Made by a program: the position numbers and the translations under genes. 49,941 nt of DNA from SVQP01 sp045603085. GTDB taxonomy: Bacteria; Bacillota; Clostridia; Oscillospirales; CAG-272. Under the pieces are notes generated by a model, which worked only from the letters and a program-made list of their open reading frames with translations, searched no databases and was not told the origin of the DNA. The stretch spans positions 1 through 49,941 of the forward strand of contig JAZULL010000045.1 in assembly GCA_045603085.1 (NCBI GenBank), read 5' to 3'. This document shows, piece after piece, positions 1 through 7,802 of the stretch (position 1 is the stretch's first letter; each line of letters opens with the position of its first letter).

Positions 1-184
1 GTCGGGCTGTGAGCTTAAGGGCGTGACCTGCATCAACCCCGTCAACGGCAAGGAAGTGCGCATGTTTATCGGCGAATTCGTGCTGGCAAATTACGGCACG
101 AAGTCGGAGGCCAAGCGGGCTTAGGAAGACAATGTCATAAATCAACTCCTTGGCACACAGAACGACATGGCTACGACCCGACTT
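1..184. other. sequencing-adapter chimera at the contig end
   Basis: Bases 1-100 repeat bases 185-284 with one mismatch (position 76 A versus 260 C). Between the copies lies an 84-base block that is not bacterial. Bases 101-132 match, from memory, the MGI/DNBSEQ forward adapter with one mismatch. Bases 133-142 fit a 10-base index. Bases 143-184 match the reverse complement of the second adapter with one mismatch. The order insert, adapter, index, adapter, same insert is what a rolling-circle DNA nanoball gives. The block is an assembly artefact and true genomic sequence starts at 185. Confidence 0.93.
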
Positions 185-185
185 G

Positions 186-1718
186 TCGGGCTGTGAGCTT
201 AAGGGCGTGACCTGCATCAACCCCGTCAACGGCAAGGAAGTGCGCATGTTTATCGGCGACTTCGTGCTGGCAAATTACGGCACGGGCGCGGTTATGGCTG
301 TTCCTTCGCACGACCAGCGTGACTTTGAATATGCCATCGCGCACAATATCGATATGATCCAGGTCATCGACGGCGACGACAAGCTCGGCCACGTGGACGT
401 GTCCGAAAAGGCATTTGAGAAGCAGGAGTATCTGGGCAAGGGCTATCGCCTTGTCAACTCCGAGGAATTCACGGGCTTGACCGTGGAACAGGCCAAGGAG
501 GCCATCACCTCTAAGCTGGAAGGCCTTGGCGTTGCCAAGAGAACCGTCAACTATCACTTCAGAGAGTGGATCTTCGCGCGTCAGCGTTACTGGGGCGGGC
601 CCGTTCCCGTGGTACACGGCGAGGACGGCGAGGTTCACGTGCTGCCCGACGAGGAGCTGCCGCTGGTTCTGCCCGAGCTGGAAAACTACAAGGGTGAGGG
701 CGGTAAAGCACCGCTTGAGAATGCAACCGAGTGGAAGTATTACGACAAAAACGGCATCAAGGGCAAGAGAGAGACCTCTACCATGCCCGGTTCCGCAGGC
801 TCGAGCTGGTACTTCCTGCGTTATATCGATCCGAGCAACGACAAGGAATTTGCAAATCAGGAGCTTCTCAAGCACTGGATGCCGGTTGACCTTTACATCG
901 GCGGCCCCGAGCATGCGGTCGGACATTTGATGTATTCCAGAATCTGGAACAGATATCTGTATAATAAGGGGCTTGCTCCCACCAAGGAGCCCTTCAAGAA
1001 GCTGGTGCATCAGGGCATGATCCTTGGCGCAAACGGCATCAAGATGGGTAAGCGTTTCCCTGAGTACGTGGTCAACCCCAGCGACGTGGTCAGAGATTAC
1101 GGCGCAGATACGCTTCGTCTGTATGAAATGTTCATGGGTCCGCTGGAGGTTTCCAAGCCCTGGAGCGATGCGGGTGTGGACGGCGCACGCCGCTTCCTCA
1201 ACCGCGTGTGGGCATTCTTCACCGAGCCCGAGAATATCGTGGACGAGGCAGTTCCCGCACTTGAAAAAATCTATCACAAGAGCATCAAGAAGATCACCGA
1301 GGACTTTGAGAAGCTGGCGTTCAACACCGCTATCTCGCAGATGATGATCTTTGTCAACGCCGTGTATAAGGAAGGCAAGTGCCCGCGTGAGTATGCCGAG
1401 GGCTTGATCAAGATGCTGTCCTGCATTTGCCCGCACATCGGCGAGGAGATCTGGCAGATCTTAGGTCACGACAACACCATTGCATACGAGCCCTGGCCGA
1501 TCTATGACGAGAGCAAGACCACCGATGATACGGTCGAGGTTGCCGTACAGATCAACGGTAAGGTTCGCGCAACCGTCATGCTGCCCGTAGGCTGCTCCAA
1601 GGAGGACGCCATTGCCGCCGCAAAGGCAGACCCCAAGATCGCAGAGCAGATCGAGGGCAAGACCATCGTCAAGGAAATTTCCGTGCCCGGAAAGATCGTC
1701 AACATCGTGGTCAGATAA
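186..1718 (+). CDS. leuS: leucyl-tRNA synthetase, 5'-truncated
   Basis: Class I aminoacyl-tRNA synthetase that charges tRNA-Leu in the cytoplasm. About 510 C-terminal residues remain of an enzyme normally 800-860 long. The fragment starts inside the CP1 editing domain: GTGAVMAVPSHDQRDFE carries the editing-site HD..RD motif. The catalytic part follows (FARQRYWGGPVP, STMPGSAGSSWYFLRY, YIGGPEHAVGHLMYSR), then the KMSKS loop as KMGKR, then the anticodon-binding domain and a complete C-terminal domain ending ...PGKIVNIVVR. The open frame extends upstream to a TTG at 150, but those codons are adapter sequence, so the true start is off the contig. A terminator follows directly. Confidence 0.95.
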   Translation, partial: SGCELKGVTCINPVNGKEVRMFIGDFVLANYGTGAVMAVPSHDQRDFEYAIAHNIDMIQVIDGDDKLGHVDVSEKAFEKQEYLGKGYRLVNSEEFTGLTVEQAKEAITSKLEGLGVAKRTVNYHFREWIFARQRYWGGPVPVVHGEDGEVHVLPDEELPLVLPELENYKGEGGKAPLENATEWKYYDKNGIKGKRETSTMPGSAGSSWYFLRYIDPSNDKEFANQELLKHWMPVDLYIGGPEHAVGHLMYSRIWNRYLYNKGLAPTKEPFKKLVHQGMILGANGIKMGKRFPEYVVNPSDVVRDYGADTLRLYEMFMGPLEVSKPWSDAGVDGARRFLNRVWAFFTEPENIVDEAVPALEKIYHKSIKKITEDFEKLAFNTAISQMMIFVNAVYKEGKCPREYAEGLIKMLSCICPHIGEEIWQILGHDNTIAYEPWPIYDESKTTDDTVEVAVQINGKVRATVMLPVGCSKEDAIAAAKADPKIAEQIEGKTIVKEISVPGKIVNIVVR

Positions 1719-1739
1719 ATCATAATGAATATAAAAAAA

Positions 1740-1778
1740 CAAAGCAACTTCCACGTCGGAGGTTGCTTTGGTTTTTTT
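1740..1778 (+). terminator. rho-independent terminator of leuS
   Basis: A 13-bp stem (1740-1752 with 1758-1770, one G-T pair, loop acgtc) is followed by G and seven T. It begins about 20 bases after the leuS stop. Confidence 0.9.
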
Positions 1779-1918
1779 GTACGCTGTATGTTCTAAGCCG
1801 AAATGAACACAATGCCCAAAGAACTTGATAAATCATGCTTTTTTGGTATACTATTTTTAATCAGAGAGCCGCTGGAATCTGGTGATCTGACAAAAAGGTG
1901 AGAAAATTTTCGAAAATG

Positions 1919-1957
1919 TGAAACCTTTTTGAAAAAATCTGTCTTTATAAGTGAACG
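1919..1957 (+). promoter_or_regulatory. orphan ECF-sigma-like promoter motif
   Basis: The block holds TGAAACCTTTTT, a short A-rich spacer, then GTCTTTATAAGTGAACGGG. This resembles promoters that clostridial ECF sigma genes use on themselves (GAAAC -35, GTCT/TATAAGTGAA around -10). No sigma gene follows; the next gene is convergent at 2529-2068. A near copy lies at 7267-7306. Bases 1779-2000 otherwise hold nothing I can assign. Confidence 0.4.
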
Positions 1958-2000
1958 GGAAAAGAATTATATTGTTGTTTTTCAATTAGAATAAAGCATG

Positions 2001-2030
2001 CAAAAAGAGTGCCGCCGAAGCGGCACTCTT
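2001..2030 (-). terminator. terminator of the RHS/membrane-protein pair
   Basis: Perfect 11-bp stem AAGAGTGCCGC (2005-2015) with 2020-2030. Read on the minus strand the loop is TTCG and the stem runs into five T. It lies 37 bases past the stop of the small membrane protein gene. Confidence 0.85.
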
Positions 2031-2067
2031 ATAAAAGCTCAAATTGTTTAGAAGCAAGGTATATTAT

Positions 2068-2529
2068 TTACAATTTAAGCCCTTTGTCTATAAGCCTATC
2101 ATTCATAAATTCAACAGCCTTAATATTATATGTAAAATAGATAATATTTTTTTCTTTAAGAACTTCTTCAAAGCTTTTGCATTCTATTTTACTATCAGAA
2201 ACAAGAAGGTAGGCATATCCGTTTGGGCGAGTCAATACTTGCACGTCGCGAACATCTTCCCATTTGATAAATCTGGCTTTACTTTTTCTGAAAACCGTTT
2301 TTCTGATGCCAGTTTCATCTAAGTGTATTTTAGACATGAGTCTCGGATAAAGCCCGACAGACAAAAAAATTGATCCACCATATAGGAGAATTACCAATAA
2401 CCACCACTCAAAAGAAGCATCATAGGAAATCACAATGAAGTAAAGCATGCCCAATGTCATCCCCCACATTAAGCAAATAGTCATGATATACAACGGCAAA
2501 GCGGTGTAGAATTTTAATTCTTTTTTCAT
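2068..2529 (-). CDS. two-TM membrane protein, possible RHS immunity partner
   Basis: 153 residues. Two hydrophobic segments (about residues 9-34 and 41-63) are followed by a soluble beta-rich domain starting near KIHLDETGIRK. That part resembles the PH-like domain of small bacterial two-TM proteins (my inference). The start has a strong AAGGAGAT site. The gene lies 23 bases behind the RHS gene, on the same strand, and shares its terminator, so they are probably co-transcribed. A small gene directly after an RHS gene is the usual place for the cognate immunity gene, and a membrane location would suit a toxin tip that is itself hydrophobic. No immunity family is recognised. Base composition is AT-rich like the RHS tip and unlike the rest of the window. 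Confidence 0.6.
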   Translation of the reverse strand: MKKELKFYTALPLYIMTICLMWGMTLGMLYFIVISYDASFEWWLLVILLYGGSIFLSVGLYPRLMSKIHLDETGIRKTVFRKSKARFIKWEDVRDVQVLTRPNGYAYLLVSDSKIECKSFEEVLKEKNIIYFTYNIKAVEFMNDRLIDKGLKL

Positions 2530-2552
2530 ATGGATATCTCCTTACTAAATTG

Positions 2553-5500
2553 TTAATAACTTACTAACGGGCGACTATCCGTAGTAGGCTTAAGCATTGT
2601 TGATTCGATAGCATATTTTGTCAAAGAGACAGCACCATCAATCAATCCATACATGACGCCAAAAATCACAGCAGCTAATGTATTAGCACCGTCAAACGAC
2701 ATAAATTCAACAAATCTGCTCCCAAAAGTTTTTCCCAACAAAGCGGGAGTAAAACTATCAGACATGTACAAATTCATACCGCCCATTGTTGCTACACAAA
2801 CCAAAGAGTTAACCACGCCTGCAAAAATTACGTCTCCAACATTAATATTTACGTTCCCGCTTTCACGGTATGAAGATATAGATTGATTTACAAGGTTTCC
2901 ACTTGCCCCTGCAGTAAATCCAAGTACGGCACAAGCAAGCAAACCCCATCCTCCACCAATTGCCATGCCAACACCAACAGCTAATGAGGATAATGCTCCT
3001 GTGACAAAGCCTCCCCAAAAGGCAGCGCTTACATCTTCGCCACATAAATAAGCAGTTCCCGCAGAGATTCCGCCGGAGATTAGCCCTCCAATGACTGCAG
3101 CAGAAACTAATCCAACAATCAGTAAAGTAGCCGAATGCCCACTCGGATCAACATAATTGACCGGATCATTATTGCAGTAGCAATACAGATTCAGCCCATT
3201 AACGCTACCAGGATCAAGATAACTCGTATTATCAGGAGAGATAAATCTGCGCCACTGGGGGTTGTAGTAACGCGCGTTGAGATAGTACAGGCCGATGTCG
3301 TTGTCGTAATAATAGCTTCGGTAGCGAATGGGGTTGCTGTCCGCGAGATCGTTGTTGGTGGAATAGTCTCGTGAGCAGTTGCCGTAAGCGTCGTAGCTAT
3401 ATTTTACCACGGTATTTCCCGAGTTGTCAAGTATGCCAATGACGTCGCCGCGGGGATTTTTGTCGTAGTAATACGTTCCCGTTCCGCCGGCATTCGTAAA
3501 TTGAACGCCAACGATGTCAGACTCTTCGTACATGAAAACGAATTTTTTGGTTACGATCGAGCCGTCCTTGTACTTCAGCGTACGAATATCGCTGAGCAGT
3601 CGTCCGCACAGATCGTATTCGTAAGCCGTGGTACAGCTTGACATATAATCAATTTCATGCGCCAATCCGGGCATATACGTATACTTCTTTTGCGTTCTTT
3701 GCCCCTTGGCGTTATAGGTGAAGGTGTAGCTGTACGATGTTCCGCCAAGAACTGCTTTTGCCGTATTGCCGGAGGTGCTCTTGTTCATAGATGTCAGCTT
3801 GCCTCTGTTCCAAGTGTACGTCCAGCCGTCGTAGGTCTTTACACAGCCGTTTCCGTCGTATGTAATGGCCTTATTATTGAAGCTTGTGAGTCTATCGGGG
3901 GAGCTCGTGCTGTAAACGTATGTATCCTCGGTGGGAACTCCGCTGACCGATCCGGTCGTGTAATCATACTTCTGCGCCTTGGTAATATTACCTACATTGT
4001 CATAGGTATAGAGAATCGTTTTGCCGTAATGTCCGTTATTTTCTCTTGTGAGCTGACCGTAGCTGTCGTAGATATAGTAGTTTTCGTATTCTGCATCAGC
4101 ATCGGTCTCCGCATTGATGCGCATCCGATTGTCATGGTTGCAGCTGTAATAATGGGTTCTGATATTATTCCTGTAATGTGACGTTACGGTCGGCCACGTC
4201 TTGTTATAGGAATAATTCTTTTCTATCCTATTACTGCCTACGGTAATGGTCTTTTTCTTCAATCGCTTAGACGCATCGTAAGAATTTGTTGACGATACTA
4301 CGGTACTGCCATTGATAGCAAAGGTGTGTTCGTGGACTCGCTCGTCAATATTGATAGCATCCTCCACAGTGGCGTATTCTCTCGTATCCTTTACGCTTTG
4401 GCTGCCATAAACGTATTCGTTGGAAATCAAGCGATTTGCATCGTCGTACGTAAAGCTTTCTTCGCCAAGCTTTGTGCCCGATGAACTGAATACTGCCGCT
4501 TTCTCGGGTTTGTTCTCGGCATATCCGTATTTCGTTACATTGCCGGTAGTGTGATCCGTGGTCGAAACGAGCACGCTGCTTGCATTATCGTTGTCGGAGG
4601 TGGTGTAATTGCCGGAAACACAAGAAGCATCGGTTCGGTACGTATTGGTGAGAATGTTCGCAATCGTTGTCAGTCTGCCGTATTTATCAAACGTTGCTTG
4701 GCTTGAATAAATAGCGTTTGACTCAGAAGGATAATAACTGTCCGTCTGCGTATCCGTGATTTCGTGTTCTTCGATCAGTGCGCCATTTTTCTTTACCGAA
4801 GACAAATTGCCCTTGGAATAAGCAAAGTCGTAGGTGATGCCGTTTCCTTGAACACGGGAAAGATCTCCGCCAAAGTAATCGTAAATATGGGATCGCCCTC
4901 CCGAGGCAAACGTCCTTTTAACCTTGGCGCAAGCGTCACTGTCATAAACGTCGGTCACCACTTGTCCGCCCGGTAATGTTACGGATTTTACGTTCCCCCA
5001 CACGGAATCAAGAGTGTAAACGGTGGTGTAATGAAATTCATCAACAAATGTGATGGTGGGGTCCCCGCTTGTATTAACACCGTACGACATCGTTCGCGTG
5101 TAAAGCGTATTGCCGAGATCGTCTTGCACACTTTCATTTGTGATTAGATCGTTTTGTCTGACATAAGAGGTGGTGACCCCGTCAACGGTTTCGCTTGTGA
5201 TATCCAGTCGGTTGTTTATTACTCGGGAAGATATGATGCTTCCGTTGGCGTTTTGCACCTCGCAAACAAGGAAATCGGTAGTATCATCCTTAAACAAGGT
5301 GGTTATAACTCCCTTTTTGGTGTATGTGCGAGTGCCAAGATAAAAATTCGTGAGACTGCATGCGACGCCGTTGTACGTCACCTTTAATTCATTCGCAAAA
5401 GTTAATATGCTTTTACACTTGTTGTAATAGATTTCATTGGTATGAAGATTATACTTTCTGTTCAGCTTATATCTTAAAACGTCTTCAAAATGTACGTCGC

Positions 5501-6974
5501 CGTAATCGCAAATGTTCTCGCTGCCGCAAGTAAATATTGCATCGTGAATGGGAAGATAATCATAGGTGCCTCCGTTATGATGAATCAGAACGTTTTCCGA
5601 TATGGCAACGAGGCGATCACCGTATGTTTTGTCAATCGTATGCGTGGGCTTAAAGATGATTCTCAGGTCTTTTAATTCTACAAACCCGTTATTCTGCGGG
5701 AAAATTTTAATAACGTTGGCATTGAGATAAAACTTGTATGCAAAATATTTCCATTGCTTGTAAGGGGTTACGTCGGGAGTAAATTGTATATCGTAGCCAC
5801 CGCCGCCTGTTGAAATGTACAAAGGGGAAGAAACGTTATCATCCTTTGATCTGATCCATCCGGTTACGATATAATATCCCATTACACCACTGTCATAATG
5901 ATCACACACATCGTGTTCCCACATCTGTGTCGTCGAATTGGTTACATACATAGCCAAACCGGCATACTTGGTAACCGTGCCGCTTGCGCCGTTGTTATCC
6001 AGATCGTCGATTGTGCGATAGAGGCTGATGTCACCGTCAGCGTACTCTCCGGAAGAATTGATCTCATACGAATAAAGAAGCTTTCCTTCCTGATATTGCG
6101 CTCTCGTTTTTACTCCGTTTTTATCGGTTAGATCCACTTGACTGTACTTGCTTGCATATTTCAAAGCAGTATTGGGGTAGTTGATAATCATATCGGAAAA
6201 CTCGTATGTCATTTCATTGACCACGTCGTTTCCGATCAAATTGGTAACCTTCAAAATCTTCCAATAGGCGGAGGGCCTTTCAATTTTTGTCGAATAAGTA
6301 ACCGTTGCGGAATTTTCTGTTGCGGTAGCGGTGGCGGTGAAGTTCTCATTGGAGAACGCAAGACTGAATGTAACACCGTTAAAATGTGTGACGTGTACTT
6401 CGGATGTCGCGTATGTCAGACTGATCGTTTTGCCGTTATATGTTATTGCCGACAGACAGCCTGCAGAATCATACGAAAGCGTAATCGTTTTTGTGTTTCT
6501 GTAGGTAATAGATACAAGCTTATCTGAAGAATCGTAGCTGTATGACAGGAGCAACGTTTCGTATTTATCATATACTGCAGTGATTTTTCCTGTGCTATCG
6601 TAGATTTCTTTGCTGTAGTCCGCATTTTCCAACTCATAACCGCCGTTGTTCAATCTGAGAACGCTTTGTGTATCGTCATCAAGGCAATAAAGGCTGTTCG
6701 TTTTGTTTAAAGTGATTGTTTTTCCAGTTTCGGCTTGGATTTCGGAAGGGATGCCGTTGCTCATCATAATTCTTTTTTGCAGATTAAGCTTATAACCGGC
6801 TGCAATGTTATAAAGATTGCTGTTTTTTGCTTTCAGTCCGTAATTGAAAACGAGAGAGAGATTTACAGATCCGTGAACGTCACCGAAAGAAAGCAAGGGC
6901 AACTCGTGAAAATAGTTGGGCGTCGGAAGATCGAGCAGTATCTGCCCGACGTTGTAATTTTTTACGTAACTCAT
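2553..6974 (-). CDS. RHS/YD-repeat protein with hydrophobic C-terminal tip
   Basis: 1473 residues with many YD repeats (for example LSYDSAGCLSAITYNGK, YTYDNVGNITKAQKYDY). The RHS-associated core is complete: RYRSYYYDNDIGLYYLNARYY, then RRFISPD, then NPVNYVDPSG at about 1270-1280. After DPSG come about 193 residues rich in Gly/Ala with several membrane-length stretches, ending in LKPTTDSRPLVSY. RHS proteins form a hollow shell around a variable C-terminal effector used in competition between bacteria. No signal peptide, TcdB or PAAR domain is visible, so the export route is unclear. Upstream AAGGAG supports the ATG. The DNA turns AT-rich close to the DPSG boundary (about 3130-3240), consistent with swapped tips. 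The tip could be pore-forming, or only the membrane segment that often precedes a toxin. Confidence 0.88.
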   Translation of the reverse strand: MSYVKNYNVGQILLDLPTPNYFHELPLLSFGDVHGSVNLSLVFNYGLKAKNSNLYNIAAGYKLNLQKRIMMSNGIPSEIQAETGKTITLNKTNSLYCLDDDTQSVLRLNNGGYELENADYSKEIYDSTGKITAVYDKYETLLLSYSYDSSDKLVSITYRNTKTITLSYDSAGCLSAITYNGKTISLTYATSEVHVTHFNGVTFSLAFSNENFTATATATENSATVTYSTKIERPSAYWKILKVTNLIGNDVVNEMTYEFSDMIINYPNTALKYASKYSQVDLTDKNGVKTRAQYQEGKLLYSYEINSSGEYADGDISLYRTIDDLDNNGASGTVTKYAGLAMYVTNSTTQMWEHDVCDHYDSGVMGYYIVTGWIRSKDDNVSSPLYISTGGGGYDIQFTPDVTPYKQWKYFAYKFYLNANVIKIFPQNNGFVELKDLRIIFKPTHTIDKTYGDRLVAISENVLIHHNGGTYDYLPIHDAIFTCGSENICDYGDVHFEDVLRYKLNRKYNLHTNEIYYNKCKSILTFANELKVTYNGVACSLTNFYLGTRTYTKKGVITTLFKDDTTDFLVCEVQNANGSIISSRVINNRLDITSETVDGVTTSYVRQNDLITNESVQDDLGNTLYTRTMSYGVNTSGDPTITFVDEFHYTTVYTLDSVWGNVKSVTLPGGQVVTDVYDSDACAKVKRTFASGGRSHIYDYFGGDLSRVQGNGITYDFAYSKGNLSSVKKNGALIEEHEITDTQTDSYYPSESNAIYSSQATFDKYGRLTTIANILTNTYRTDASCVSGNYTTSDNDNASSVLVSTTDHTTGNVTKYGYAENKPEKAAVFSSSGTKLGEESFTYDDANRLISNEYVYGSQSVKDTREYATVEDAINIDERVHEHTFAINGSTVVSSTNSYDASKRLKKKTITVGSNRIEKNYSYNKTWPTVTSHYRNNIRTHYYSCNHDNRMRINAETDADAEYENYYIYDSYGQLTRENNGHYGKTILYTYDNVGNITKAQKYDYTTGSVSGVPTEDTYVYSTSSPDRLTSFNNKAITYDGNGCVKTYDGWTYTWNRGKLTSMNKSTSGNTAKAVLGGTSYSYTFTYNAKGQRTQKKYTYMPGLAHEIDYMSSCTTAYEYDLCGRLLSDIRTLKYKDGSIVTKKFVFMYEESDIVGVQFTNAGGTGTYYYDKNPRGDVIGILDNSGNTVVKYSYDAYGNCSRDYSTNNDLADSNPIRYRSYYYDNDIGLYYLNARYYNPQWRRFISPDNTSYLDPGSVNGLNLYCYCNNDPVNYVDPSGHSATLLIVGLVSAAVIGGLISGGISAGTAYLCGEDVSAAFWGGFVTGALSSLAVGVGMAIGGGWGLLACAVLGFTAGASGNLVNQSISSYRESGNVNINVGDVIFAGVVNSLVCVATMGGMNLYMSDSFTPALLGKTFGSRFVEFMSFDGANTLAAVIFGVMYGLIDGAVSLTKYAIESTMLKPTTDSRPLVSY

Positions 6975-7152
6975 TTTATTTTCTCCTTTTCATGATGTTT
7001 TTTTGCAGCTGCTTTTTTTGCGCAAGCATATTTTACCACAAAAGAAGAAAAAAGCCGTCCGCCTATACGACCGATTTTTATTCAGGCGGTATCTGCTTGG
7101 TGGCATTTTTACGTGCAAACCCCCAAAAAATAATCAAAAGCACTTGCATTTC

Positions 7153-7346
7153 GTAACAGGGGACGGTTGAGACCACTGTGTAACAGGGAACGGTTAGCGT
7201 GAAAACCAGCCCCTGCATTGCATTCTCGGCATTCCGAAAAAAATTTTCAACTTCTTTTGTAAAAAACGAAACTTTTTTCATTTTTTGCGACTATATAAGT
7301 GAAGGGCAAACAACGATTCGGGGATCGCGCGTAACCGGGGACAGAG
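7153..7346 (+). repeat. short direct repeats, GTAAC-GGG-ACGGTT type
   Basis: GTAACAGGGGACGGTT (7153-7168) and GTAACAGGGAACGGTT (7180-7195) lie 27 bases apart; a weaker third copy GTAACCGGGGACAGAG is at 7331-7346. They resemble REP-like repeats scattered in clostridial intergenic DNA. The stretch 6975-7470 has no convincing gene; small open frames on both strands lack ribosome sites and homology. Confidence 0.4.
7267..7306 (+). promoter_or_regulatory. second orphan ECF-sigma-like promoter motif
   Basis: GAAACTTTTTT, a T-rich spacer, then GACTATATAAGTGAAGGG. It aligns closely with 1919-1957. No sigma factor gene follows. Only short frames lie between here and the rpsU promoter. Confidence 0.4.
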
Positions 7347-7470
7347 TATTGATGTGCCGCGAGATGACCGAGCAATACAATAAAAACATCATTGCGGCGT
7401 AACAAGGACCTGTCCATTTTAAACGTGTCTTTTTCACCAAATAAAAAGCAAAAAACTTTTGCGCAACCCC

Positions 7471-7499
7471 TTGACAAGCCAAAGGCTTTGGTGTATAAT
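7471..7499 (+). promoter_or_regulatory. rpsU promoter
   Basis: Perfect TTGACA (7471-7476), 17-base spacer, perfect TATAAT (7494-7499). The spacer holds the palindrome CCAAAGGCTTTGG (7479-7491). A GGGGAGGG ribosome site precedes the start at 7566. Confidence 0.85.
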
Positions 7500-7565
7500 A
7501 CCAAAGGATATAACGAGAGTTATGTTTATTCACTCTTGGCCGACGCGAGGGGAGGGAAATAGATA

Positions 7566-7742
7566 ATGGCAGAAGTAAGACTCAAGGAAGGCGAAACCCT
7601 GGACAGCGCCCTGAGACGTTTTAAGCGTCAGATGGCTCGCTCCAACGTTCTTGCCGAGCTCCGTAAGAGAGAATGCTACGAGAAGCCCAGCGTAAAGCGC
7701 AAGAAGAAATCTGAAGCAGCGCGCAAGAGAAAGTATAAGTAA
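7566..7742 (+). CDS. rpsU: 30S ribosomal protein S21
   Basis: 58 residues, starting MAEVRLKEGETLDSALRRFK and ending in a Lys/Arg-rich tail (KRKKKSEAARKRKYK), the standard S21 pattern and length. S21 sits on the small-subunit platform near the 3' end of 16S rRNA and helps initiation. The gene is monocistronic: it has its own consensus promoter at 7471-7499, a GGGGAGGG ribosome site and a strong terminator 8 bases after the stop. Confidence 0.95.
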   Translation: MAEVRLKEGETLDSALRRFKRQMARSNVLAELRKRECYEKPSVKRKKKSEAARKRKYK

Positions 7743-7749
7743 TACAAAA

Positions 7750-7788
7750 AGCACTTATGTCACAAGACATAAGTGCTATTTGTTTTTT
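7750..7788 (+). terminator. rpsU terminator
   Basis: Perfect 12-bp stem AGCACTTATGTC (7750-7761) with 7766-7777, loop acaa, then ATTTGTTTTTT. It may also serve the convergent gene ending at 7803. Confidence 0.9.
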
Positions 7789-7802
7789 ATCGGAATTTTA
7801 AT

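Noticed and set aside
150..185. TTG start for leuS
   Set aside because: The codons are adapter sequence; the gene is truncated at the contig end.
7078..7504. Small open frames between the RHS gene and rpsU
   Set aside because: No ribosome sites, low-complexity or meaningless translations, overlapping repeats and promoter-like motifs.
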